From Pseudomonas sp. (GTDB lineage Bacteria; Pseudomonadota; Gammaproteobacteria; Pseudomonadales; Pseudomonadaceae): a DNA stretch of 64,000 nucleotides. Under the pieces are notes generated by a model. It made no database searches, was not told where the DNA came from, and saw only the letters and a program-made list of their open reading frames with translations. Where the stretch lies: NCBI GenBank assembly GCA_030699825.1, contig JAUYKV010000036.1:41290-105289 (forward strand), given 5' to 3'. The position numbers were made by a program, and so were the translations under genes. This document shows, one piece after another, positions 44,077 to 53,601 of this stretch. Each line of letters begins with the position of its first letter. The first letter of the stretch is position 1.

Positions 44077-46227
44077 TCAGTACTTGCCGTAGTAGCCTTC
44101 TTTGAGGGCATCGAACAGGTTGGCGGCGGAATTCACTTCGCCATCGTATTCGACCTCCTCGTTACCCTTGAGCTCGACCACGCTGCCGTCTTCGAGAATG
44201 AAGCGGTAGAGGGTCTTCTCCAGATCGGCTTCCTTGACCAGCACGCCCTGGAAGGCCGCCGGGTTGAAGCGGAAGGTGGTGCAACCCTTGAGGCCCTGGC
44301 GCCAGGCGTAACGGTAGATGTCCTTGAACGCCTCGAAGGGGTAGTCGGTCGGCACGTTGGCAGTTTTGGAGATCGACGAGTCGACCCATTTCTGCGCCGC
44401 CGCCTGGATGTCCACATGCTGGGTCGGGCTGACGTCGTCGGCGGTGATGAAGTAAGCCGGCAGCTTCTCGCCCGGCTCGGCCGAACCCGGCGTGGCCCGT
44501 TGGTTGATCAGGGTGCGGTAGGCCAGCAGCTCGTAGCTGAACACCTCGATCTTTTCCTTGGCCTTGCGCCCGGGGCGGATCAGGTTGCGCGAGTAGTGGT
44601 GGGCGAAGCTCGGCTCGATGCCGTTGGAGGCGTTGTTGGCCAGGCTCAGGCTGATGGTGCCGGTGGGCGCAATCGAGCTGTGGTGGGTAAAGCGCGCGCC
44701 CTGCTCGGCCAGCGCTTCGATCAGTTGCGGGGCGAACTCCACCAGCTTCTGCATGTAACGCGAATACTTGGCGTGCAGCACGCGACCGGGGACCTGGTCG
44801 CCAACCTTGTAGCCATCCTTCTTCATCTCCGGACGCTTGCGCAACATCTCGGCGGTGACGCTGAAGTTTTCCATCAGCAGGGGCGCCGGGCCTTTCTCCT
44901 TGGACAGCTCGAGCGCCTCTTCCCAGCCGACCAGGGCCATTTCGCGGGCGACTTCTTCGGTGAACACACAGGATTCCGGGCTGCCATAGCGCAGTTTGAG
45001 CAGGGTCAGGGTCGAGCCGAGACCGAGGAAGCCCATGCCATGCCGGCGCTTGTGCTCGATCTCGTGACGCTGCTGCTCCAGCGGCAGACCGTTGATCTCC
45101 ACCACGTTGTCCAGCATGCGGGTGAAGATACGCACCACCTGGCGGTACTTGTCCCAGTCGAAGCGCGCCTCGGCACCGAACGGATCGAGCACGAAGCAGG
45201 TCAGGTTGATCGAGCCCAGCAGGCACGAGCCATAGGGCGGCAGCGGCTGCTCGCCGCAGGGATTGGTGGCGCGGATCGCTTCGCACCACCAGTTGTTGTT
45301 CAGCTGGTTGACCCGGTCGATGAGGATGAAGCCAGGCTCGGCGTAATCGTAGGTGGAGACCATGATCATGTCCCACAGATGCCGGGCCTTGACCCGGCCG
45401 TAGATACGGCAGGCGACCAGGCCGTCTTCACGGACGATATAGCCGTCGTGCACCGGCCATTCGCGCCAGAGTACCTGCTCCGAATCGTCCAGCTCCAGCT
45501 CGGCTTTTTCCTTGTGGTGCAGCGGGAAAATCAGCGACCAGTCGCCGTCGTCCTCCACCGCCTGCATGAACTCGTCGGTGATCAACAGGCTAAGGTTGAA
45601 CTGACGCAGCCTGCCGTCCTCGCGCTTGGCGCGGATGAACTCGCGCACATCCGGATGGCCGACGTCGAAGGTTCCCATCTGTGCGCCGCGACGACCGCCG
45701 GCGGAGCTGACGGTGAAACACATCTTGTCGAAGATATCCATGAACGACAGCGGCCCGCTGGTATGCGCGCCGGCACCCGAAACGAAGGAACCACGCGGAC
45801 GCAGGGTGCTGAACTCATAACCAATGCCGCAGCCGGCCTTGAGCGTCAACCCGGCTTCGTGAACCTTGTCGAGGATGTCGTCCATCGAATCGGTGATGGA
45901 GCCGGAGACCGTGCAGTTGATGGTCGAGGTGGCCGGTTTGTAGTCTTGCGCGCCGGCGTTGGAGATGATCCGCCCGGCGGGAATCGCGCCGTTGCGCAGA
46001 GCCCAGAGGAATTGCTGGTACCAGTGTTCGCGTCCTTCTTGCGGCTCGACATCTGCCAACGCCCGGGCAACACGCTGCCAGGTGTCGTCGATGCCGTCAT
46101 CGACCGGCGTGCCGTCCTTGCGGGTGAGGCGATATTTCTGTGCCCAGATATCCTCGGAGGCCGCCTGCAAAGCGATGCCTGAAGAGTTGTCTATACCTGC
46201 CGCGATGGTTCCGCCCGTCTTCGCCAT
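44077..46227 (-). CDS. nrdJa: B12-dependent ribonucleotide reductase catalytic part NrdJa
   Basis: About 716 residues, the catalytic barrel of a class II reductase that makes deoxynucleotides with adenosylcobalamin, with or without oxygen. Key stretches: STINCTVSGSI (first active-site Cys), LKAGCGIGYEFSTLRP, GRRGAQMGTFDVGHPD, RATNPCGEQPLPPYGSCLLGS (radical-proximal Cys and Glu), APTGTISLSLANN. The ATG at 46227 (MAKTGGTIAAGI) follows GAGGG; the TTG at 46263 is less likely. Transcribed with nrdJb. I saw no B12 riboswitch in the leader. Confidence 0.93.
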   Translation of the reverse strand: MAKTGGTIAAGIDNSSGIALQAASEDIWAQKYRLTRKDGTPVDDGIDDTWQRVARALADVEPQEGREHWYQQFLWALRNGAIPAGRIISNAGAQDYKPATSTINCTVSGSITDSMDDILDKVHEAGLTLKAGCGIGYEFSTLRPRGSFVSGAGAHTSGPLSFMDIFDKMCFTVSSAGGRRGAQMGTFDVGHPDVREFIRAKREDGRLRQFNLSLLITDEFMQAVEDDGDWSLIFPLHHKEKAELELDDSEQVLWREWPVHDGYIVREDGLVACRIYGRVKARHLWDMIMVSTYDYAEPGFILIDRVNQLNNNWWCEAIRATNPCGEQPLPPYGSCLLGSINLTCFVLDPFGAEARFDWDKYRQVVRIFTRMLDNVVEINGLPLEQQRHEIEHKRRHGMGFLGLGSTLTLLKLRYGSPESCVFTEEVAREMALVGWEEALELSKEKGPAPLLMENFSVTAEMLRKRPEMKKDGYKVGDQVPGRVLHAKYSRYMQKLVEFAPQLIEALAEQGARFTHHSSIAPTGTISLSLANNASNGIEPSFAHHYSRNLIRPGRKAKEKIEVFSYELLAYRTLINQRATPGSAEPGEKLPAYFITADDVSPTQHVDIQAAAQKWVDSSISKTANVPTDYPFEAFKDIYRYAWRQGLKGCTTFRFNPAAFQGVLVKEADLEKTLYRFILEDGSVVELKGNEEVEYDGEVNSAANLFDALKEGYYGKY

Positions 46228-46722
46228 GCCCTGCGTACCCTCGTATCGATACTGAGAAATCAAAGCGCAACAGGATAAACGAACTTACTCGATACGTCCC
46301 AACCTGTCTCAATCAGCGCGCCGCGAATTACCGCACTTCCAGACAATCGGCCAGTTGCGCGCCGCGGTTTTCCAGCAGTGCCCCGTGGCCGTCGGCGTAG
46401 TGTGCGTGATCGCGCTGCGTAGAGGGTCGGAGACCCGCAGCCACCTTCGGCCACGCGAACGCTTGAGACACTTCAACTGGAAATACCCGGTTGAAACGAT
46501 AACTGTGGCGCTGGAATATAGTGCCGGCGATGCAACATCATGCTCCCGCATCAATTCAATACCCGTGTAGCACTCAGCGAGTGTGAAAAACCCGAAGGCT
46601 GTCGCGAAGGTGCCGTCGGGCGAGCGCAACGCAGTTGCAGCAGCCCTGCGCCGGCCGCAGTAGGCGAGAGTTTTTTCACAAGTTCTCAGCATGTCCGCCC
46701 AGGCTTTACAGCAGAGTCCGAG
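46228..46722. other. Divergent region with inverted repeat, no gene
   Basis: A 495-bp gap between the divergent nrdJa and ferric-reductase genes. Two open frames in it lack ribosome sites and look like shadows. It holds the inverted-repeat element at about 46578-46692. The segment GCACTATATTCCAGC (minus strand, about 46525-46511) resembles half of an NrdR box, a weak match. Confidence 0.5.
46578..46692. repeat. Possible MITE or intergenic repeat with TGTGAAAAA ends
   Basis: GAGTGTGAAAAAC at 46579-46591 mirrors GTTTTTTCACAAG near 46670-46682. Inside are ~80 bp of GC-rich sequence without an ORF. This resembles intergenic repeats of Pseudomonas with GTGAAAAA ends (recalled). Confidence 0.4.
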
Positions 46723-48060
46723 ATGAAGAACATCAAGATAACCTTGTGGGCGTTGCTGATAGGGCTAACCCTGCTATGGGCACTGGCAGATACTTTCCTG
46801 CCGAAGCCGTTGACCTATTTCTCGCTGCGCGCGGTGCTGGTGCAATATACCGGCGTCATGGCGATGGCGGCCATGAGCGTGGCGATGATGCTGGCCGTGC
46901 GCCCGCGCCGCACCGAACCGCTGCTTGGCGGTCTGGACAAGATGTACCGGCTGCACAAGTGGCTAGGCATCAGCACGCTGGTGTTTGGCAGCCTGCACTG
47001 GGTCTGTGCCAAGGGGACCAAGTGGGCGGTCGGCTGGGGCTGGCTGAGCAAACCGGCCAAGGGTGGCGGTGCGCGCCCGGAATTTGGCTCCATTGAACAG
47101 TTGCTGCGCAGCCAGCGCGGGTTGGCCGAAACGCTTGGCGAGTGGGCGTTCTACGCCGCCGGGGTGCTGATCATCCTGGCGCTGGCCAAGCGCTTCCCCT
47201 ACCGCTGGTTCGCCAAGACCCACACCATCCTGGCCGCGCTCTACCTGGTGCTGGTGTTCCACGCCGTGGTGCTGGTCAAGTTCACCTACTGGTCCGAGCC
47301 GGTCGGCATAGTCACCGCCCTGCTGCTGGTCGGTGGCACCCTGGCGGCGTTCCAGGCACTGTTCAATCGCATCGGCGCCCGGCGCAAGGTTCAAGGGGAA
47401 ATACAAACCCTGATCCAGTACCCGGAACTGCAGGTGCTGGAAACCCACATCGCACTGCAAGCGGGCTGGCCCGGGCACAAGGCCGGTCAGTTCGCCTTCG
47501 TCACTTCGTCTGAATCGGAAGGGGCACACCCCTATACCATCGCCTCGGCCTGGACTCCGCCGCAAGCGCAGATCAGCTTCATCACCAAAGCCCTGGGCGA
47601 CCACACCAGCCGACTGGCGCAGACCCTGCATGTGGGCGACCTGGTGACAGTAGAAGGGCCATACGGCTGTTTCACCTTCGAAGACCAGAACCAGCGGCAG
47701 ATCTGGATCGGCGCCGGCATCGGTATCACCCCCTTTGTCGCGAGGCTAAAGCAACTGGCGCTGGAACCTGATCGTCAACACAGCATCGATCTGTTCCACC
47801 CCTCCGGCGAGTATTCGCCCCAAGCCATTGATAAATTGCGCGCCGATGCCGCAGCCGCGGGGGTCAGGCTGCACCTGCTGGTGGCCAACCAAAGTGGTCG
47901 CCTCAATGGAGAACGCCTACGCAGGGAAGTTTCGGACTGGCAGGATGCCAGCGTCTGGTTCTGCGGGCCTGCGGGCTTTGGCCAGGCCCTGCGTGATGAT
48001 CTGGTGGCTCATGGCCTGAAATCGGCAGACTTCCATCAGGAATTGTTCCAGATGCGTTAA
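46723..48060 (+). CDS. Ferric-reductase-like flavocytochrome (ferredoxin reductase family)
   Basis: A 445-residue inner-membrane protein. The N-terminal ferric-reductase domain has about six helices with heme-ligand His pairs (HKWLGISTLVFGSLHW and HTILAALYLVLVFHAV). The C-terminal part has an FAD-binding domain (GQFAFVTS, HPYTIAS) and an NAD(P) domain (GIGITPFVARL, WFCGPAGFGQALRDDL). It likely moves electrons from NAD(P)H through FAD and heme across the membrane. The acceptor is unknown (ferric siderophore, metal or other). ATG 46723 is preceded by a GAGTCCGAG segment. Confidence 0.87.
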   Translation: MKNIKITLWALLIGLTLLWALADTFLPKPLTYFSLRAVLVQYTGVMAMAAMSVAMMLAVRPRRTEPLLGGLDKMYRLHKWLGISTLVFGSLHWVCAKGTKWAVGWGWLSKPAKGGGARPEFGSIEQLLRSQRGLAETLGEWAFYAAGVLIILALAKRFPYRWFAKTHTILAALYLVLVFHAVVLVKFTYWSEPVGIVTALLLVGGTLAAFQALFNRIGARRKVQGEIQTLIQYPELQVLETHIALQAGWPGHKAGQFAFVTSSESEGAHPYTIASAWTPPQAQISFITKALGDHTSRLAQTLHVGDLVTVEGPYGCFTFEDQNQRQIWIGAGIGITPFVARLKQLALEPDRQHSIDLFHPSGEYSPQAIDKLRADAAAAGVRLHLLVANQSGRLNGERLRREVSDWQDASVWFCGPAGFGQALRDDLVAHGLKSADFHQELFQMR

Positions 48061-48106
48061 GGCCCATTCCAGAGGGCATTCAGCTGTGTGTGAGGGGCTA
48101 GCGATT

Positions 48107-48826
48107 TCAGGGCGCCCTGAAGTTGCAGGTCAGGTAGCGATTGCTGAAGCCGTAGCGCAGCATCGAGCGCAGGCGCAGCAGCAGGTACGCGGGATGCTTG
48201 CGGTAGTACTGCAGCACGGCGTTGCCCACCCCTTCGGAGCGGTGTTGCTTGATCGGGCGTTTGACGAACAAGCCCTTGAATTGCCACCACTGGATCTGCT
48301 CGAAAGACTGATCCGGGTGCAAGCCATGATGGCGGAACAGGGCGAGGAACGAGGCTTTGCTGAAGTCGTACAGGTGGTGCGGGTTACCGTCCAGGGTCGG
48401 GGTGATGGGCACCGAGGCGATCACCTGACCCTGTTCGGCCAGCAGCGCGGCATAGTTGGCGACCAGTTGCCGCGGGTTTGGCAGGTGCTCGATGGTTTCC
48501 AGGCTGACGATGCTGTCGAAGCGCTGCGCGGCGCTGAAGCTCTGGGCATCGGCGCAGCGGTAGCTGAGGTTGGGCAGACGGTAGTGCTCCTCGGCATAGG
48601 CGATGGCGTCCGGGTCGATATCCACCCCCAGCACAGTCTTGTCCGGGTGCAATTCGGCCAACAAGGCGGTGCCGTAGCCGCAACCACAGGCCATGTCGAG
48701 GATGCGCTCGCCGCTCAGGCAGGCGGCGGCGAAACGATAACGCTGCAGATGAATGCGCAGGGTGTTCTGGTCGTCGCCATTGTTCGGGTCGAGTTGCTTG
48801 GGGTAGATGCGTTCGATGGTCAGCAT
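48107..48826 (-). CDS. Class I SAM-dependent methyltransferase
   Basis: A 239-residue methyltransferase. SAM-binding motif I is RILDMACGCGYGTALLAE, motif II VLGVDIDPDAIAYAEEH, with ADAQSF and SLETIEHLPNPRQL following. The C-terminus (YYRKHPAYLLLRLRSMLRYG) is basic. Similar proteins sit in lipopolysaccharide or exopolysaccharide clusters; none is nearby, so the substrate is unknown. Divergent from the O-methyltransferase-like gene; the 48827-49125 gap shows no recognisable element. Confidence 0.85.
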   Translation of the reverse strand: MLTIERIYPKQLDPNNGDDQNTLRIHLQRYRFAAACLSGERILDMACGCGYGTALLAELHPDKTVLGVDIDPDAIAYAEEHYRLPNLSYRCADAQSFSAAQRFDSIVSLETIEHLPNPRQLVANYAALLAEQGQVIASVPITPTLDGNPHHLYDFSKASFLALFRHHGLHPDQSFEQIQWWQFKGLFVKRPIKQHRSEGVGNAVLQYYRKHPAYLLLRLRSMLRYGFSNRYLTCNFRAP

Positions 48827-49125
48827 GCGGGCCTTCCCTGGTGAACCGGCGGTGGCGTCGATAACGCCGGACTATAGGGCAGCGCCGCGCGTTTAAACAG
48901 GCGTGCGACCCAAGCGCGCAGCGGATCGGTGAGTTGAATGCCTGCGCTGCTGCCTGGGCCGATGCTGTCAGCATTCAATGTGCACTGAGCGGGCAGGCAC
49001 CGTGACAATGCGCCGATAATAAGCGCTACTGCCGCGTACGGCTTGAATAACCCGCATACTCGCGCTGCCAGCAAGGCGCCCCCCCGTGGTGCTCTGTGTG
49101 TCTGGCCCAACAAATAGGAGTGAGC

Positions 49126-50196
49126 ATGGCGAAGTGGTACCAGCACGACCCTCTTTCTGCACTGCAGGCCAAGGAAGAAGCGCAGCGCCTGGCGTTTGCG
49201 CCAATCGCGTTTCAAGCCGCACTGAGCTTGCGTGATCTGGGTATTCTCGAGGTGCTCGACCAGGCCGGCGATGCCGGCTTGCCCGCGGCCGTGATCGCCG
49301 AGCGTAGCGGCGTCAGCGAGTACGGGGTCAAGGTGTTGTTGGACATGGCCCTCAGTGCGCGCATCGTCACCGAGGACGCCCCCAATTATCGCCTGGCGCG
49401 CCTGGGCCATTTCCTTCTGCATGACGGCATGACCCGCACCAATATGGATTTCACCGCCGATGTCTGTTACCGCGCCATGAGCCACCTGAGCGAGGCCATC
49501 CGCACGGGCCAGCCGGCCGGACTGCAGGAGCTCGGCGACTGGCCGACCCTCTATCAGGGGCTCTCGAGCATGCCGGAAAAAGCCCGGCAAAGCTGGCTGA
49601 GCTTCGATCACTACTACAGCGACCGGGCCTTCCCCGAGCTGCTGCAGCGGGTGCTGGCCGAACGCCCGCAACGCCTGGTGGACATCGGCGGCAACACCGG
49701 CAAGTGGGCCTTGCAATGCTGCAAATACGACCCCGAGGTGCAGATCACCCTGGTCGACCTGCCGGGGCAACTGGACATGGCCCTGAGCAACATCCATGCC
49801 GCCGGTTTTGCCGGGCGCGTGCAGGGCCACCCGCTGAACATCCTCGACCCCGAGCAGAGCCTGCCCGAGGAGGCCGATATCTGGTGGATGAGCCAGTTCC
49901 TCGACTGCTTCGCACCCATGGAAATCCTCGCCATCCTGCGGCGGGTGCGCGCCGCCATGCGCGCCGACGCCAAGGTCTACATCCTGGAAATGTTCTGCGA
50001 CCGCCAGCAGTTCGAAGCCGCCACCTACAGCCTGAATGCCACCTCGCTGTATTTCACCTGCCTGGCCAACGGCAACAGCCGCTTCTACCGCAGCGACGAC
50101 TTTATCGCCATCGTGCGCGAAGCCGGCTTTGTGGTGGCCGAGGATATCGACAATATCGGCCTCGGCCATACGCTACTGCGCTTGCAGGCCGGTTGA
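49126..50196 (+). CDS. O-methyltransferase-family protein (Methyltransf_2-like)
   Basis: A 356-residue protein. The N-terminal ~90 residues form a winged helix (FQAALSLRDLGILEVLDQAG, VIAERSGVSEYGVKVLLDMA), as in dimerising O-methyltransferases. The C-terminal SAM domain has LVDIGGNTGKWALQCCKYDP, ITLVDLPGQLDMAL and WWMSQFLDCFAPMEILAI. The usual catalytic His of this fold is not obvious, so activity is uncertain. ATAGGAG precedes ATG 49126. Substrate unknown. Confidence 0.85.
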   Translation: MAKWYQHDPLSALQAKEEAQRLAFAPIAFQAALSLRDLGILEVLDQAGDAGLPAAVIAERSGVSEYGVKVLLDMALSARIVTEDAPNYRLARLGHFLLHDGMTRTNMDFTADVCYRAMSHLSEAIRTGQPAGLQELGDWPTLYQGLSSMPEKARQSWLSFDHYYSDRAFPELLQRVLAERPQRLVDIGGNTGKWALQCCKYDPEVQITLVDLPGQLDMALSNIHAAGFAGRVQGHPLNILDPEQSLPEEADIWWMSQFLDCFAPMEILAILRRVRAAMRADAKVYILEMFCDRQQFEAATYSLNATSLYFTCLANGNSRFYRSDDFIAIVREAGFVVAEDIDNIGLGHTLLRLQAG

Positions 50197-50238
50197 GACC
50201 GTTGAGGCGGCGGCGAAGCCGTACGCCGCAGAAAACGC

Positions 50239-51219
50239 CTAAAGCCCTTCCAGGCACCCCGCCAGCTCGCCTGCCAGATTCTCCAACAGGCTTTCATAGC
50301 CGCGGGCATCCACTGCCAGCGCGCCGCCCATGGTGTCCAGTTCGGCCAGGGTCACCGGCAGGCCGGCGGTCAGGGTCTCGGCCAGACGCGGGCGCATCGG
50401 CGGTTCGCTGAATACGCAGGCCGGGCCGGCCTGTTCCAGGCGGGTGCGCATGGCGGCGACATGCCGCGCGCCGGGCTGCACTTCGCTGGCCACGCTGAAC
50501 ACCCCGGCATGCTCGAGGCCGTAGGCGGCTTCGAAGTAGTCGTAGGCTTCGTGGAAGACGAAGTAGGGCTTGCCGCCCAGGCCGCTCAGGCGGGTTTGCA
50601 GACGCTGGTCGAGGGCCTCCAGGCGGGCGCCGAAGGCGGCCAGATTAGCCTGATAACGCGCGGCGTTGGCCGGGTCGGCGGCGCCCAGGTCGGCAGCCAT
50701 GCGCGCGGCGATCACCCGCGCATTGGCCGGCAACAGCCAGAGGTGGGCATCCAGGGCACCGGGGCGGTGGGCGTGATCGTGCTGGTCGGCAAGCTCCCGG
50801 TCATGCTCGTCATGCTCGTCGTGGGCCTGGTCGTGGTCATCGTGTTCACCGTCCTCGGCATGGCCGTCGCCGAAGTGGCGTAGGTGCATGCCGGACAGGT
50901 CCTGCACGGCGACGCTCGGCTGGCTGCGCGCGGCCAGCACCCGCGGCAGGAAGCTTTCCAGGTCGGGCCCGATCCAGTACAGCAACGCCACCTCGCGCAC
51001 CCGCCGCACATCGGAGGGACGCAGCGCGTAGTGGTGCGGCGAGGCGCCGGGCGGCAGCAGCACTTCTGGGCTGCCGACACCGTCCTGCACGGCCGCGGCG
51101 ATCAGCTGCAACGGCTTGATGCTGGTCAGCACGCGCACCTCGGCGAGGGCGGCGGGGCTGGTGAGAAAAACGGCGCAGAGCAGACTGACAGCAGAAAAAA
51201 GACGCAACACGGAGGACAC
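50239..51219 (-). CDS. znuA: Zinc ABC transporter binding protein ZnuA
   Basis: A 326-residue periplasmic protein. The signal peptide ends ALA-EV. Zinc ligand regions: SPHHYALRPSDV, LDAHLWLLPANARVIAARMA, VFHEAYDYFEAAYGL. A His/Asp-rich loop at about 115-150 (HDDHDQAHDEHDEHD) is typical of ZnuA and buffers zinc. The GTG start at 51219 is used; GTG 51210 is possible. Divergent from zur, with a candidate Zur box between them. Confidence 0.94.
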   Translation of the reverse strand: MSSVLRLFSAVSLLCAVFLTSPAALAEVRVLTSIKPLQLIAAAVQDGVGSPEVLLPPGASPHHYALRPSDVRRVREVALLYWIGPDLESFLPRVLAARSQPSVAVQDLSGMHLRHFGDGHAEDGEHDDHDQAHDEHDEHDRELADQHDHAHRPGALDAHLWLLPANARVIAARMAADLGAADPANAARYQANLAAFGARLEALDQRLQTRLSGLGGKPYFVFHEAYDYFEAAYGLEHAGVFSVASEVQPGARHVAAMRTRLEQAGPACVFSEPPMRPRLAETLTAGLPVTLAELDTMGGALAVDARGYESLLENLAGELAGCLEGL

Positions 51220-51237
51220 TCGGGCTGGAAGGAAAGG

Positions 51238-51250
51238 GTAATATAATAAC
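51238..51250. promoter_or_regulatory. Candidate Zur box
   Basis: GTAATATAATAAC fits GTTATANTATAAC with two mismatches and is nearly symmetrical. It lies 26 bp before zur and 18 bp before znuA, in the expected divergent operator position. Confidence 0.65.
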
Positions 51251-51276
51251 GTCTCCCGCCTCTGCCGTCCCTGCCC

Positions 51277-51762
51277 ATGACTCAGTCACCGCTCGCCTCA
51301 CGTCCCCACGACCATTCCCACTGCGTCAGCCATGCCCTGGCCGAGGCCGAAGGCATCTGCACCCAGCAGGGTCTGCGCCTGACCGCCCTGCGCAAGCGCG
51401 TGCTGGAGCTGGTCTGGCAGAGCCACAAGCCGCTCGGTGCCTACGACATCCTCGCCGTATTGAGCGAGCAGGATGGCCGCCGCGCCGCGCCGCCGACCGT
51501 GTATCGGGCGCTGGATTTTCTCCTGGAAAACGGCCTGGTGCACCGCATCGCCTCGCTCAATGCCTTCGTCGGCTGCAGTCACCCGACCCATACCCATCAG
51601 GGCCAGTTCCTCATCTGCCGCAACTGTCATGCAGCCATCGAACTGGAGTACGCGGCGATCAGCGCAGCGATCGTCAGTGGCGCGCAGAGTGTCGGCTTCG
51701 TGGTCGAAGGCCAGACCGTTGAAGTGGTCGGCCTCTGTGCGGGCTGTCAGGAGGCCGCATGA
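51277..51762 (+). CDS. zur: Zinc uptake regulator Zur (Np20)
   Basis: A 161-residue Fur-family repressor. The winged helix covers about 27-90 ([35 protein letters not shown]). Structural Zn cysteines are CRNC and CAGC. The regulatory site is [14 protein letters not shown]. With zinc it represses znuA and zur-znuC-znuB. Stop and znuC start overlap (ATGA). Confidence 0.94.
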   Translation: MTQSPLASRPHDHSHCVSHALAEAEGICTQQGLRLTALRKRVLELVWQSHKPLGAYDILAVLSEQDGRRAAPPTVYRALDFLLENGLVHRIASLNAFVGCSHPTHTHQGQFLICRNCHAAIELEYAAISAAIVSGAQSVGFVVEGQTVEVVGLCAGCQEAA

Positions 51763-52565
51763 GCGATGCGCTGATTCGCCTCGAAGGGATTGGCGTCAGC
51801 TTCCGCGGCCAGAGCGTGCTGCAGGATGTCCAGCTGAGCGTCAAGCCCGGCGAGATCGTCACTCTGATCGGCCCCAACGGCGCCGGCAAGACCACCCTGG
51901 TGCGCACCGTGCTCGGCCTGCTCAAGCCCGATAGCGGCAGCGTCTGGCGCAAACCGAAACTGCGCATCGGCTATATGCCGCAGAAACTGCATGTCGATGC
52001 CACCCTGCCGCTCAGCGTGCTGCGCTTTCTGCGCCTGGTGCCCGGCGTCGATCGCGCCCGCGCCCAGGCGGCGCTGGCCGAAGTCGGCGCCAGCCAGGTG
52101 ATCGACAGCCCCTTGCAAAGCATCTCCGGCGGCGAACTGCAGCGCGCGCTGCTGGCCCGCGCCCTGCTGCGCGAGCCGGAGTTACTGGTACTCGACGAGC
52201 CGGTGCAGGGCGTCGACGTCAGCGGCCAGGCCGAGCTGTACCGCCTGATCACCCAGTTGCGCGACCGCCATGGTTGCGGCGTGCTAATGGTGTCCCACGA
52301 CCTGCACCTGGTGATGAGCACCACCGACCAGGTGGTCTGCCTCAATCGGCATGTCTGCTGTTCCGGCCACCCCGAGCAGGTCAGCTTTGACCCGGCCTTC
52401 GTCGAACTGTTCGGCCAGGACGCCAAGAGCCTGGCGATCTATCACCACCGCCACGACCACGAGCACGACCTGCATGGCGCCGTGGTCGACCAACCGGGCG
52501 CCGGCCTGAATATCCAGGGCCCGCTGCAACCCCATAAACACGGAGATGGCTGCAAGCATGGCTGA
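51759..52565 (+). CDS. znuC: Zinc ABC transporter ATP-binding protein ZnuC
   Basis: A 268-residue ABC ATPase. Walker [11 protein letters not shown], signature [16 protein letters not shown], Walker [13 protein letters not shown], switch VSHDLHLV. A His-rich C-terminus ([13 protein letters not shown] and KHGDGCKHG) is usual for ZnuC. Energises zinc import through ZnuB. Overlaps zur at its start and znuB at its end. Confidence 0.95.
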   Translation: MSDALIRLEGIGVSFRGQSVLQDVQLSVKPGEIVTLIGPNGAGKTTLVRTVLGLLKPDSGSVWRKPKLRIGYMPQKLHVDATLPLSVLRFLRLVPGVDRARAQAALAEVGASQVIDSPLQSISGGELQRALLARALLREPELLVLDEPVQGVDVSGQAELYRLITQLRDRHGCGVLMVSHDLHLVMSTTDQVVCLNRHVCCSGHPEQVSFDPAFVELFGQDAKSLAIYHHRHDHEHDLHGAVVDQPGAGLNIQGPLQPHKHGDGCKHG

Positions 52566-53346
52566 TTTTCTACTCAACGCCCTGCTCGCCGGCCTGGCCC
52601 TGGCCATAGTCGCCGGCCCGCTCGGTTCCTTCGTGGTCTGGCGGCGCATGGCCTATTTCGGCGACACCCTGTCGCATGCCGCGCTGCTCGGCGTGGCCCT
52701 CGGCCTGATGCTCGACGTCAGCCCGACCCTGGCGGTGACGGTCGGCTGCGTGCTGCTGGCGGTGCTGCTGGTGACCCTGCAGACCCGCCAGCCGCTGGCC
52801 TCGGACACCCTGCTCGGCATCCTCGCCCACAGCACCCTGTCCCTGGGACTCGTCGTCCTGAGCTTTATGCAGGATGTGCGCATCGACCTGATGGGCTACC
52901 TGTTCGGCGACCTGCTGGCCGTCGGCCCCGGCGACCTGGCCTGGATTCTCGGCGGCAGCGCCCTGGTGCTGGTGCTGTTGAGCCTGCTCTGGCGGCCCTT
53001 GCTGGCGATCACCGTGCACGAGGAGCTGGCCCGGGTCGAAGGCCTGCCGGTGGCGGCGATCCGCCTGAGCCTGATGCTGCTGATCGCCGTGGTGATCGCC
53101 GTGGCGATGAAGATCGTCGGCGTGCTGCTGATCACCTCCCTGCTGATCATTCCCGCCGCCGCCGCCCAGCGCCACGCGCGCACCCCCGAGCAGATGGCCC
53201 TGGGCGCCAGCCTGCTGGGCATAGTCGCGGTCTGTGGCGGCCTCAGCCTGTCCTGGTTCCAGGACACCCCGGCCGGCCCCTCGATCGTGGTCTCGGCGGC
53301 CAGCCTGTTCCTGCTCAGCTTCGCCTGGCCGCGGCGCACGGGGTAA
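52558..53346 (+). CDS. znuB: Zinc ABC transporter permease ZnuB
   Basis: About 262 residues with eight hydrophobic helices, of the ABC-3 family. Conserved blocks: [26 protein letters not shown] near the N-terminus (split), [34 protein letters not shown]. Start [10 protein letters not shown] at 52558 is preferred over 52546. Partner of ZnuC and ZnuA; translated from the znuC overlap. Confidence 0.94.
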   Translation: MADFLLNALLAGLALAIVAGPLGSFVVWRRMAYFGDTLSHAALLGVALGLMLDVSPTLAVTVGCVLLAVLLVTLQTRQPLASDTLLGILAHSTLSLGLVVLSFMQDVRIDLMGYLFGDLLAVGPGDLAWILGGSALVLVLLSLLWRPLLAITVHEELARVEGLPVAAIRLSLMLLIAVVIAVAMKIVGVLLITSLLIIPAAAAQRHARTPEQMALGASLLGIVAVCGGLSLSWFQDTPAGPSIVVSAASLFLLSFAWPRRTG

Positions 53347-53374
53347 GGCGCGACCGAGTTGCGTCGGTAGATCC

Positions 53375-53436
53375 GTAGCCCGATGCAATCCGGGGGCGCC
53401 GCGATCCCGGATTGCGCTGGCGCTTATCCGGGCTAC
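53375..53436. repeat. REP-like palindrome (GTAGCCCGG family)
   Basis: Opens GTAGCCCGATGCAATCCGGG and closes TTATCCGGGCTAC. It follows the znuB stop by 28 bp and may end or protect the znu mRNA. A GGGGACGCCTAGC motif follows at about 53465. Confidence 0.8.
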
Positions 53437-53601
53437 GGACTGCACTCACCCTGCAGGAACGGCGGGGACGCCTAGCTCCATGGCTGCGATGATTCCCCGG
53501 ATTGCACCCGCGATCCACCGACCGATCGCAGCAAGGTTTGGTTGCGCTCGACACGGCGGTGTAGAATTGCATGTTTTTTGCCCGACATGAGACTCGCAGT
53601 A

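Noticed and set aside
46281..46310. GAACTT upstream of nrdJa as an AlgU promoter
   Set aside because: Wrong spacing to a TCTGA-like -10 (about 20 bp to TCTCA) and on the strand facing away from nrdJa.
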